Assembly (NCBI GenBank): GCA_015499985.1 | Contig: JAAAUF010000780.1 | Coordinates: 1-20,077 of the forward strand | DNA length: 20,077 bases | From: Haplosporangium gracile | Taxonomy: Eukaryota; Mortierellomycota; Mortierellomycetes; Mortierellales; Mortierellaceae | Reading direction: 5' to 3' | Shown here: positions 1 to 8,520 of the stretch, piece after piece | Position numbering within the stretch: position 1 is the first letter of the stretch | Layout: each line of letters starts with the position of its first letter | Translations under genes and position numbers: made by a program | Notes under the pieces: model-generated | Databases searched by the model: none | Seen by the model: the letters and a program-made list of their open reading frames with translations, nothing else | Told to the model about the DNA's origin: nothing

Positions 1-280
1 CTGAGAGACAGCTACCCACTCCACCACCCATGCTTGCGATTGACTCGTGAGAAAAGTCTCTAATGCTATCGCTATTCTCCGAGTTGGTCTCACTCAAAAA
101 GGTCGTCTGCTTGGAGAGAGTTGGAGTTGCTGTTGCTGTTACATTGCTGCCATGTGTGGTTGGTGCCATGGCGGTAGTGTCATGGGTGGACAGGAGCTGG
201 GTTGAATGAGCTAAAGTGTCGGCACCGGTTTGTGTTGTTGGGGTGAGCTGCTGTCCTGGTATGGGATGTGCGATCTCCAT
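1..280 (-). CDS. N-terminal part of a Ser/Thr-rich protein of unknown function (partial, runs off left edge)
   Basis: Reading the minus strand from an ATG at 280-278 gives 93 codons with no stop up to the window edge, so the gene continues to the left. The predicted segment begins MEIAHPIPGQQLTPTT and is rich in Thr, Ser, Ala and Gln. Near the edge it has a more acidic stretch (SETNSENSDS) and a Gly-rich stretch (SMGGGVG). No domain, signal peptide or membrane segment is visible, and the composition is typical of a disordered N-terminus of a fungal regulatory or signalling protein. The upstream reading frame also stays open for some distance past the ATG, so the true start could lie further right or behind an intron. 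I do not recognise the family. Being coding is inferred from the long open frame and non-random composition. Confidence 0.5.
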   Translation of the reverse strand, partial: MEIAHPIPGQQLTPTTQTGADTLAHSTQLLSTHDTTAMAPTTHGSNVTATATPTLSKQTTFLSETNSENSDSIRDFSHESIASMGGGVGSCLS

Positions 281-815
281 GAGTGTTGACTGGAGCAACC
301 GTTGCACAAGGTGTCGCGACCGAGTTTGTTTAAGTGAGTAAAAGGAAGGAGAAGAAGTGAAAGTGAAAGTGAAGTGAAGTAAAATGTTGTTACACTGAAG
401 GCATAAGAGCTTGAAGAGTGTGAAAGAACGAAAAGTTAAACTGGGTCAAGTAAAGAGATAAATCAAATAGTGAGAAGAGTGAGTGGGAGTGAGTGAAGCT
501 AAAAAAGAATGGACCTATGGGGAGACGAGGGCTTGGTTGAAGTGAAGCGAAAGATTGGAGTGTGAAGGAGTAAAATGGATGAGTGGTCAAAAATATATTT
601 TGAAAACAACGAAAATACTCCCAAAAATAACTGTCGCCAATCCGTGTGTTGTGCCGTTATCGATCTCTCCCCTTTAAACAAGACAAAAAAAAAGAAAAAA
701 AGAAAGAAAAAAAGGGCACAATTCTGCTCGTCTTTGCGCGGAATAACGTCACTTCGGTTATTTTTATTAGTATTTACAAGGCTGCATGCTGGCAGGAGTT
801 GTCCTCTTTCATTCT
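281..815. other. Intergenic region between two minus-strand genes
   Basis: This holds the 5' flank of the left-edge gene and the 3' flank of the MAPR-like gene. On the minus strand, 340-590 is pyrimidine-rich, which matches the leader and promoter composition of the other genes in this window. A purine tract of A and G lies at about 683-717. The short open frames here are low-complexity and I see no gene. Confidence 0.6.
763..768 (-). terminator. Polyadenylation signal AATAAA of the MAPR-like gene
   Basis: The plus strand reads TTTATT, giving AATAAA on the minus strand about 48 nt past the stop codon of the MAPR-like gene. The hexamer and its spacing fit a eukaryotic poly(A) signal; use is inferred. 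Confidence 0.45.
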
Positions 816-1472
816 TTAAGCGGTCTTGCCAACAATGGGGTATCTCTTCTCAAAGAAGATGAACCAGTCGTCCAAAGTCTTGCGCTAATCAATCACGCAC
901 ATCGCACATTTCATGAAGTATACAAATTAGTAAGTAACAAAGAGCATTCGCGGCTCTCTTGTGTCCATTCGATCGGCCCGTCTGCCATGAAAAAAAAAAT
1001 CCAACGAGCAAGAATAAATACCTCCTTCTCGTCCAAGTCGCTGTAATCGGCAACGCAATCCTCAGGTTTCAATGAGCTCTTTCCAAGGGCCTATTATAGT
1101 TAATAAACATGGTTAGTTAGTTACCGAAGGGTTAGGAGAGAGAGAGGAGAGGATGGGAACACAACACGAACATGTTTTTGTCCGAGCCGATATCATCCGG
1201 TGTTTGTGCAAAAGGCACAGACAAAAAACAGAGTTACCCGGCTGTCGACAGAGAGAAAAGCTCGTTGCTTGTCGAAGTAATAGTTGACTAAGTATAGTAA
1301 GTACCTTGGATGCGTCCTTGCCGGCAAAGCAGTGGTATCCGCCACCGGGGCCGTACATCTCCTTCTTGGTGGAGACGTCAAAGACAGAGCCCTTGATGGC
1401 GACGTAAATGGGGGCGCTGGCGTCAGTTCCGTCGTGCTTGGCGAGTTCGTCGTGAGTAAAGGTGCTGGACAT
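816..1472 (-). CDS. Small MAPR/cytochrome b5-like heme-binding protein (three exons, 101 aa)
   Basis: The product belongs to the membrane-associated progesterone receptor family (PGRMC1, yeast Dap1), whose members bind heme through a tyrosine and support cytochrome P450 steps in sterol and lipid metabolism. Exons on the minus strand are 1472-1305, 1090-1022 and 884-816, all joined in phase 0 with GTACTT and GTATTT donors and TAG acceptors. The protein shows the family core: VAIKGSVFDVS, then MYGPGGGYHCFAGKDASKAL, then an acidic DYSDLDEKE and the C-terminal DDWFIFFEKRYPIVG. Tyr40 and Tyr46 match the conserved tyrosines, and Tyr46 corresponds to the PGRMC1 heme ligand. No transmembrane helix precedes the domain, unlike Dap1 and PGRMC1, so the protein looks soluble. 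The ATG is chosen because the domain starts within ten residues and the upstream minus strand is pyrimidine-rich leader. Family assignment is firm; the substrate or partner is unknown. Confidence 0.9.
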
Positions 1473-2782
1473 GATGAATGTTTTCGGGATGGGTGAATGA
1501 GTATGAAAAGGGATGAAGAAGAAGGAAGTAGAAGCGGAGAGAAGAAAAAGGGAAAAATAGGCCGAGGAAAGAGCACGGCAGGGGAATACACGTTCGAGCT
1601 ATCGTGCGCGCATGCGCGACTTGCTTGATTAAAAGTGACAGACAAAGTGACAAGCCACAACACATCCACATCCACATCCACATCCACATGTGCAATTGAG
1701 CAATTGAGAAGGACGAGGAAGATATTTCTTTCTTTAGAATGCGCTGGGAGGAGAATAAGGACTGAGATAGATGATCTCCGCAGAGCAAGCACATTGACAG
1801 GCTTGACAGGCTTGACTGAGCAGACTGTGCAGGCTCAATTGTTTTTTTTTTGCTTGTACACTTCATCCCATTGCTAGTCGGGAATCAGCAACTACGAGCG
1901 GATATGGTCAATACATTTTAAAGTCTGCTACCGCCGCATGCTCCTTTGTGCGTCGGTTTGCCTATGCAAATTGTACCCTCAATTGAAGATAGTTGTGCCT
2001 GAAACAACAAGGCAACAAAAAACAAAGGAGACATCATCGACAGGAGATGAGACTTGTGTGTCGAATGGTTGACATTGATCTTCGTACGATTGGCCTGGAT
2101 TCTCCATCCCTTCTAGCCACGAGTATGAAATGTGGGGCATGGGAAGAGAGGTGGGTGTTGTCGGACAGCCAACGAGTGGAGACTAAGGTAGACATTTCTT
2201 TCTTTTTTTTTTTCGCGCAATTTCTGAGGTTGACATTACTCAAGGACAGACAAAAATAAAAATAAAGAAACGAGAAAAAAGAGGGGCATTTCGCCCGCCT
2301 TGTTTTCTTTTTCGTCCTTTTAGCTCCCCTATTACTTCATACAACAAAGTTTTTTCTTTATATTTTTTTTAGGGCCAGCTCGGAGTTCGGTTGGTCGTCA
2401 CTGTTGGTTGGTCCAAGTAAATGCAGTGAGTGCAGACTGCAGAGTGCATGGACAATATTTTCATTCCACCGTGCCAGATTTCAAAAAAAAAAAAAAAATC
2501 TTCTGTGCTCCTCTCTTTTGATGCCTTTCCTTCCGATCGATGGTTCCTTTTTTCTTTTTCGTTGTTATCCATCTTTTCTTCTCCTGATCTTTCTTCTTTT
2601 TTCTCTTCTTCACTCTCTCCACTCTTTCTCTCCCTCTCTTCGCTCACTCTTCACTCTCTCACTCCTACAATAGATCCTTACTTGCTTGATCCTCCACTTC
2701 CCTTCTTTCCATAGTCGTCCTTCAGAAACAACCTTAATTCTTTCTCCCACTCTCTTCACCTACACATACACATATATACATC
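1473..2782. other. Divergent promoter region between the MAPR-like and carrier genes
   Basis: Two genes point away from each other here. The left part is pyrimidine-rich on the minus strand and the right part (about 2500-2760) is strongly CT-rich on the plus strand, leading into ACATATATACATC directly before the carrier ATG. It also holds a short CATCCA tandem repeat at 1663-1689 and homopolymer A and T runs. I see no RNA gene or convincing coding exon. Confidence 0.6.
1663..1689. repeat. Short tandem repeat, unit CATCCA
   Basis: Four perfect head-to-tail copies of the 6-bp unit CATCCA are followed by a partial copy. It lies about 190 bp upstream of the MAPR-like start, in non-coding DNA. 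Confidence 0.85.
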
Positions 2783-4987
2783 ATGGGCGATGCTAAGCAA
2801 GCTGCCAAGGACTGCGTCAGCGGTACCATTGGAGGTTTCCTCCAGGTCTTTGTCGGACAGGTATACCTACACATACCATACTCTTGCTCTCTGAGTAAAC
2901 CGACGTCGATATTTCAAGCCTGATGATGATATGCATGTGCATTGTATTCTAATCCTCATCGTATTCATGCTTTTTTTTTTGACTCATTGCGCATCATGCG
3001 ATCTAGCCCTTTGATACTGTTAAAGTGGTAAGGACGAGCGATATTAGCAACATAGGCACAAAGATGTCGGGAACAAACGGTCGAGTTCAAGATGCGTTTC
3101 TTTCCTTTAATTTCTTTGTCCTTTTGGACTCTTCTTCGACTCGCTCTGTAACGAGCAGGACCGACTACCCGACCAACACACACAGACAGGACGCACAGGA
3201 CAGATCCAACCCTTTTTATGACAGTGGTGTTTATTTCAGAAGTCAACCACAAGGACAGCATTATTGCGAACAGGGCGAAACAGTCAAATTTTGTGCCCTT
3301 TAGCAGAAGAAATCAGCAGGACAAGAAAGTTCATGGATCATGAAAGCCAGGCTTGCTATCGGACTTTGCTTCGATATTGTTTATTTATTTTTCACAAACC
3401 AGTCGAAGGATGAAAAGGGTGGAAAGAAAAGAGCATACGAGAGAAAATGAGAGAAAAATATCGAAGGGGACAGGACAAGGAACAGCAAACCCACGAGCAG
3501 CTCAACTCGACGACTAGAAGATGGGCGATGGACGATGGACGGGCAAGCAGTAACAACAAAAGGAACTTCGATTTAGAGAGCGTCGTTCCTCTCCTCCTCC
3601 TACGCCATCCTCAACCTCCTTTTTTTTTCTCTGGATAACTATGACCTGTTGGATCGTAACGCTCTCGACTCGAGCCAGATCCGGTACCATTTGTTCTTCA
3701 TTGGTTTTATTATCCCTGCACCCCCGTTTTACTCCTGATGGCTATTGCTGGAACAACCACCACTATCGTGGCAATCTTAAACCAACAGGAGGCGCATATT
3801 ATCAATAACAGGAGTAGTCGATATAGGGTGAAACCGGCATTAGGAACACAAGGAACCCCATTCGATAACGCTTGCGTTCTCACACTGTCCATGCAGAGTT
3901 CTAACTACTCAAATTATATCAAATGCATAAAAATAGCGCCTTCAAACCATGCCTGCTCCTTTGCCCGGTCAGGCACCCTTGTACAACGGAACAATGGACT
4001 GCGTGAAAAAGACTCTCTCCAAGGAGGGCATCAAGGGATTCTATAAGGGCACTACCACTCCCTTGGTCGGTGTCGGAGCCTGTGTCTCGATCCAGTTTGT
4101 TACCCTGGAGGCCATGAAGCGCTACTACAACGACCTGAACGGACCCAGCGCCAACGGCTTCCTCACTAACTCTCAGCTCTACCTTGCTGGAGCTGCCAGT
4201 GGTATCACCAACTCAGTCGTCTCAGGCCCCGTTGAGCATATCCGTACCCGTCTCCAGGTCCAGACTGGAGCTCCCCCAGCCATTACCTCGGGTGCTGTCG
4301 AGTCTGTTGCTGCTATTGCCGCAAAGTCGGTCGAGACTGGCGCTGTTGCCACCAGTGCTGCTGCTCAGAACTCTGTCAAGGTCGTTGCCGAGACTGCTGC
4401 TGCCAACGCTGCCAAGAACACCCTGTTCTTCACAGGCCCCGTCGATGCTGTCCAGAAGATCTATGCCCAGCACGGTCTCCGTGGCATCTACAAGGGCCAG
4501 GCTGTGACTATGGTCCGTGAGTTCCAGGGATATGGTGCCTACTTTGCCGCCTACGAGTATCTTGTCCAGCGCGCCATGCGTCTCGAGAACAAGAAACGTA
4601 ACGAGTTGAGCACCCTCAACTTTGTCTCCTATGGTGCCTGCGCCGGTTACGCCATGTGGTATGTGTTTTTGTGTATTGAAATTTCTCTTGCCAACAATAC
4701 CATATGTCAATTGGATTGGATATTAATCATATGAAATCACTTTGCTTTTCATTACTTTCAGGGCTACCGTATACCCCATTGATGTGATCAAGTCTAAATT
4801 GCAGACCGATGGCTTCTCGTCTTCCACTCGCCAGTACTCGTCTGCCATTGACTGCGCTCGTCAGACCTTGGCCAAGGAGGGAGTTGCTGGATTCTTCAAG
4901 GGCTTTGCTCCTTGCATCCTCCGTGCTGCCCCCGCCAACGCCGTCACCTTCCTTGGTTTCGAAATGGCCATGCGTCTTTTGCGTTAA
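2783..4987 (+). CDS. Mitochondrial carrier family protein, YMC1/YMC2-like (four exons, 348 aa)
   Basis: This is an inner-membrane solute carrier of the SLC25 family. Exons are 2783-2860, 3007-3027, 3937-4658 and 4762-4987; phases agree, and the last junction splits a Trp codon (TG|G). The three carrier signatures are PFDTVKVRL (about residue 27), PVEHIRTRL (about 131) and YPIDVIKSKL (about 278), each followed by a G-F/I-Y/F-K-G loop. The runs GVGACVSIQF, GYAMWATVYPIDVIKS and ILRAAPANAVTF closely follow yeast Ymc1/Ymc2. Those proteins are linked to organic and amino acid transport, but their substrates are not settled, so I do not name one. Oddities are an Ala-rich insertion of about 50 residues after the second signature, a 21-nt exon and a 909-nt intron. 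At 348 residues it is longer than the usual 300 or so, which the insertion explains. The ATG is the first one after the CT-rich leader. Confidence 0.93.
3007..3027 (+). other. 21-nt exon encoding the core of the first carrier signature
   Basis: The exon is flanked by a TAG acceptor at 3004-3006 and a GTAAGG donor at 3028. It encodes exactly PFDTVKV, and the next exon supplies RLQ, so the PX[D/E]XX[K/R] signature is split over three exons. Its inclusion is required by family alignment and phase. Confidence 0.88.
3028..3936 (+). other. Long (909 nt) intron of the carrier gene
   Basis: The intron is bounded by GTAAGG and an AAATAG acceptor. It is several times longer than most introns here. Open frames inside it are short and unconvincing, and I found no C/D box pair or tRNA-like fold that would mark an intron-hosted RNA. 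Confidence 0.75.
4270..4419 (+). other. Ala-rich insertion in the carrier coding sequence
   Basis: This codes for about 50 residues (about 145-194) rich in Ala, Val, Ser and Thr with scattered Lys and Glu, placed between QVQTG after the second signature and FTGPVDAVQKIY. In yeast Ymc1 as I know it, these two points are only a few residues apart. The insertion would lie in the matrix loop between helices 3 and 4. No intron signals flank it, so it is read as coding. Confidence 0.75.
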
Positions 4988-5543
4988 AATTTTTCATTGC
5001 AGGATGAAAAGCACTAAGGGCATATGGGACCGACAGTAGAGACACACGCACAAACACAAACACTAGATACCAACAATGGGGAGCCGAGATGGAGACAGAT
5101 GAGAGACGGGACAAAGGACACTTCACAGGGTGTGTGTATGGGTGTCCCTTGAGTTCCTTTAAGCCCGGGAAGTATCCTTCCGAGGTTGACATTTTTTTTG
5201 CATCTGCCAAATATCCCTATCACACACACATCCGATCGGGCTAGTTGTGCAGCATTTTACTACATTTTTTTTCCACTTTTTCTTTTTTTTTCTTTTCATA
5301 ATGATAATGACCGTAATACCTTTTAGAAAGCATCTTTTTTTTTGATGAGTACAAGTACTAGAAGTTCATTAAATATTTGTAAAGAAAAATACGTTCTCAA
5401 TGCTCCATTGCTGCTTGGTCATCCCTCACCGTTCAAAAAAGGAATATCTCGCCCCACCTGGCCCACCACGCGTCGTTCGCAACTCAATCGACCAATTTAA
5501 TTTTTTTTTCCGGTGACGCCAAGCTACAGAAACTCGACTCTAT

Positions 5544-5549
5544 CACGTG
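5544..5549. promoter_or_regulatory. CACGTG E-box in the ACBP promoter
   Basis: A palindromic CACGTG lies 132 bp upstream of the ACBP start codon and about 50 bp upstream of the TATA-like element. It is the only CACGTG I found in the window. Class B bHLH proteins bind this hexamer; occupancy is inference. Confidence 0.4.
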
Positions 5550-5598
5550 TAACTAACTTTCCACCACATTCTCTGCCCCTGTCCCTTTTCACAGATGA

Positions 5599-5607
5599 CA
5601 TAAAAAG
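5599..5607 (+). promoter_or_regulatory. TATA-like element of the ACBP gene
   Basis: CATAAAAAG lies about 75 nt upstream of the ATG, followed by a pyrimidine-rich leader where transcription would be expected to start. Confidence 0.4.
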
Positions 5608-5680
5608 AGCTGGCCTCCGTTCTTTCATCTTGTTTCCCCATCCTTCCCCCTTCTAACCCAACAACCCAAAACACATCATT

Positions 5681-6544
5681 ATGGTAAGTCATTTCCCACC
5701 TCACGCACATACTAGTTCAGAAGACAAAGACCACCACGACGGTAGACAGCGATTACCTTGACACACGAGTTTGGTATATCTGACAACAGGACTCGACTAC
5801 TGCTCCTCTCTCAGGACAGCCCAATACACCTTCGCGTCACAATCTTCACGCCTCACAGGAGAGTCGAACAGACAAAGCACAGAAAGAACATCATTCAGAG
5901 AACAAAGGAACTGCACCTCTCGAGTTATCATTGGAAACATTCATAACTCAACTTTACCCTTCTCTTTTTTGTTGAATGGTGATAGCCTTCCGCCGAATTC
6001 GAGACCGCTGCCGCCAAGATCAAGGAGCTTTCCACCTCCCCCTCCAACGAGGATCTCCTCAAGTTGTACGCTCTCTTCAAGCAGGCCACCGTCGGTGACA
6101 ACGACACCAGTAAGTCCTTTTCTTCGCTCTTCAGTAGCTTCTGGCTTCACACACCGCATTACTTGTTCATTCGAACCGTAGGCGTGTCATCGTATTTGTC
6201 TCCATGGTGTTCTAACCCTTCTTTTTTTCCTTTCCTCTCTTTCTCTCTACCTTAGCCCGCCCTGTAAGAACCTGACCCCCTCCCAATATATTCTTTCGAC
6301 CATGCAACATGCCGTCCTTCAAGACCACAATATCGGCACTTTGACAAATATCATGAACAAAAGGAAGCATCAATTAGGCGTGTTTACTCATCACTGTTTA
6401 TTTCCTTTTTGTATTCTCAAATCTTAGGGTGCCTTTGACTTCAAGGGCAAGGCCAAGTGGGATGCCTGGACCGAGAAGAAGGGTCTCTCTAAGGAGGAGG
6501 CCGAGAAGCAGTACATCGCCTTGGTTGCTTCCCTCACCGCCTAA
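5681..6544 (+). CDS. Acyl-CoA-binding protein (four coding exons, 83 aa)
   Basis: A small cytosolic protein that binds medium- to long-chain acyl-CoA esters and carries them between synthesis, beta-oxidation and lipid assembly. Coding exons are 5681-5683 (ATG only), 5986-6109, 6256-6263 (8 nt) and 6428-6544. Splicing in phase gives one ACBP domain that fills the protein: [11 protein letters not shown], then [15 protein letters not shown], then [17 protein letters not shown], then [10 protein letters not shown]. The four classical ligand-contact residues are present as Tyr29, Lys33, Lys55 and Tyr74. The length is close to the usual 86-87 residues. The start is set by the canonical GTAAGT donor directly after ATG and a TAG acceptor before CCTTCCGCC, because no ATG opens the second exon. 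A decayed copy lies 1.3 kb downstream. Confidence 0.95.
6256..6263 (+). other. 8-nt microexon of the ACBP gene
   Basis: The octamer CCCGCCCT is bounded by a CCTTAG acceptor and a GTAAGAAC donor. It completes a Thr codon and adds Arg-Pro, giving the ACBP turn T-R-P-G. Without it, the flanking exons would join out of frame. Confidence 0.85.
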
Positions 6545-7494
6545 AATCGTCTCTTAAGATTTTAGTTAACTTTTTTTTCCACCTCTGTCAAATATATAAC
6601 CTCTTTTTTGAAAAATCACGCATCCTTGGTTTGTTGCAGAAGAAAAGCGCGTATGCATGCATGCTGGCTTGTTACTCCTCTCTCGCAGTGGTTGCTTGTT
6701 GTCGTTGTTGCTATCTCTAGTGTTATGGTGTGCGTGCAGCAGCACCTCTGCGAACGTTTTTACTGTTTTCCTACTTTGCATTTATCAAGGAATGTTTTGT
6801 TGGGCTACTCATTTGGTCATATAAAATACGCAAAAAGGAGGAGCACGAAAAAAGAAAGTGCGTGTGAAAACGACCCAATTCTTTGAAAGAATGACATCTT
6901 TTTCGTCCTTTGCTCTTGGCCACATGAACAAGAAAAAAATACATATGGTACCTCGCTGGTATCATGTGATCGAGACACGACATGTTCAGAAATAGAGGGT
7001 TTTGTCGAAAGATGCGAAATATCTTTAAATGAACGCGTCGCGGGTTTAATCAAGCTCAAACTAATTTACCTCGAACGAAGGTAAGGGAAAAAAAATTAGG
7101 AAGTGCAAGGCGTATGTAAAATCTGTAAAAAGTATAGTGCGTTCACGCGTCTAGCAAAACGAAGTAGAAATAGAAAAAGTCGAAACAAAAAGCCGTTCTT
7201 TCGTTTTCTTTATGATTCCTCAGCCTTTTTTTTTTTTTGTTCTCATTTCGTGTTCATTACTTGCTTGTATGATCGAAAAAAAACTCAATAAGGATTGACC
7301 AACCAACAAAAAAGGGCTGGGTTATGGAATACCGCGTGTATGCAAAAAAAAAAGTTATGCAGAGGTTCCATTCCTTCTTTTTTTTCGTTCGTGACTACAC
7401 CAGCTTTTAAGTCTTGCAAAAAGTACAGCATGAAATGTTTACTGCATTACTCAATGGATTGCCTCGACTTCCAGTGGTCGACAGCAGGGGCGCT

Positions 7495-7502
<8 letters not shown>

Positions 7503-7554
<52 letters not shown>
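7503..7554. repeat. Perfect AG dinucleotide microsatellite, 26 units
   Basis: An uninterrupted run of 52 bases of alternating A and G, about 310 bp upstream of the pseudogene start codon and 120 bp upstream of its TATA box. Confidence 0.97.
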
Positions 7555-7557
<3 letters not shown>

Positions 7558-7672
7558 AGCAAAATTCTGGGGAAAAAAATGCGAAATTGTGGTTTGATGA
7601 GCTAGATGTATGGTGTGCGCGCGGTCCCTCTCCATTTGCTTTGTCGCTTTCGCTCGAATGGCTTTGCGTGGG

Positions 7673-7680
7673 TATATAAA
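7673..7680 (+). promoter_or_regulatory. Consensus TATA box upstream of the ACBP pseudogene
   Basis: TATATAAA lies about 130 nt upstream of the ATG at 7812 and is followed by a pyrimidine-rich leader. The promoter appears intact although the coding sequence is broken. Confidence 0.5.
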
Positions 7681-7811
7681 CTCTTAAAGCATGGTCCCCT
7701 CTCCTTTTTCCCTAACTCCCTTTCCTAATTTTCACACATACCCTGCACCCTCCTTTTTATTTTTTCCCCACTCTTTCTTTTCCCTTTCTTTTACCCTTCT
7801 CACAACCAAAC

Positions 7812-8520
7812 ATGGTAAACTAACCCTCTTGTTTTCATATGTAACCGCGTTATCGCCCACCTTCACCTTATACTGCGCTCCCTCTTTCACTTCCATATCA
7901 TATACACATTAATACACTCTCGTCTTTGTCTCTTTTCTCCCTACTTCCCTTTCTTATATTTCTCCTTGGAGAACCCATACTTATCCTTCCCTTACCTTGG
8001 CCATTTTTTTTTCATTTCTTTTTTTATTCTTTTCCTAGTCCTCAATTGACGAAGAATGCCAAAGGTCTCCCAGGAGGCGCGCAGATTGAACGACGGTCCA
8101 ACAAACCAAGAGAAACTCGACCTCTATGCAAACTTCAAGCAGGCTACCGATGGAGATGTCAATGGAAGTAACCTGGCTTTGTTTCGGGGAGAAAAAAAAG
8201 TGAGAGCGAAATGTATGGGACATGATAAAAAAAACTAACACTTCTTATCAACCTTTCTTTCCTTTATTCTACAACTCTTCTTTATATACTTTTTCCTCTG
8301 TTTGTAGCTCAGTCTGCGTTAGCTCTATCCTTTAACGCCGGCTTGCCGTCGTTTTATGGCTCATGTGCATAATAGTGACAAGTTCAGGTGGAGGCTAGAG
8401 CCAAGTGGGATGCCTAGAATACCCTCAAGGGAACCTCGAAGGAAAACGTCAAGATGAAGTAAATTAAGTTGGCTAACGAAGCCACTAAGAAGTACGGACT
8501 CCGCACTGCTTCCAATTCAG
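7812..8520 (+). pseudogene. Decayed tandem copy of the acyl-CoA-binding protein gene
   Basis: The gene structure parallels the intact ACBP gene: ATG (7812-7814) directly followed by GTAAAC, a second exon from 8039 ending in phase 1 at 8167, a possible relic of the 8-nt microexon (8308-8315) and a last exon from about 8388. The second exon encodes EKLDLYANFKQATDGDVNG and the last one ARAKWDA, then NTLKGTSKEN and IKLANEATKKYG, all clear ACBP matches. Breaks seen: the frame from the ATG across 8039 meets TGA and only becomes ACBP-like in the frame used from 8056; TAG at 8415-8417 replaces the Trp of KWDAW; TAA at 8460-8462 replaces the Tyr that contacts acyl-CoA; the supposed microexon is followed by GC rather than GT; and the last exon lacks about four residues. 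A short frame from the ATG at 8056 could still make a fragment, but not a full domain. Confidence 0.88.

Larger units (their letters stand above)
4988..5680. other. 3' flank of the carrier gene and promoter of the acyl-CoA-binding protein gene
   Basis: The left part is the carrier 3' UTR, with an ATTAAA at 5368-5373 that may be a poly(A) signal. The right part is the ACBP promoter: a CACGTG box at 5544-5549, a TATA-like CATAAAAAG at 5599-5607 and a C-rich leader before the ATG at 5681. I see no gene. Confidence 0.6.
6545..7811. other. Intergenic region between the ACBP gene and its pseudogene
   Basis: This holds the ACBP 3' UTR, AT-rich DNA with A and T runs, a long AG microsatellite at 7503-7554, and the promoter remnant of the pseudogene with a consensus TATA box at 7673-7680 and a CT-rich leader. 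Open frames are short and composition-driven. I see no gene. Confidence 0.6.

Noticed and set aside
2915..2990. TGATGATGA in the first carrier intron as a C box of an intronic snoRNA
   Set aside because: No CTGA D box follows at a suitable distance and no terminal stem is seen.
4222..4710. 162-codon frame on the minus strand, antisense to the carrier
   Set aside because: It is a shadow of the well-supported carrier exon, created by that exon's codon bias.
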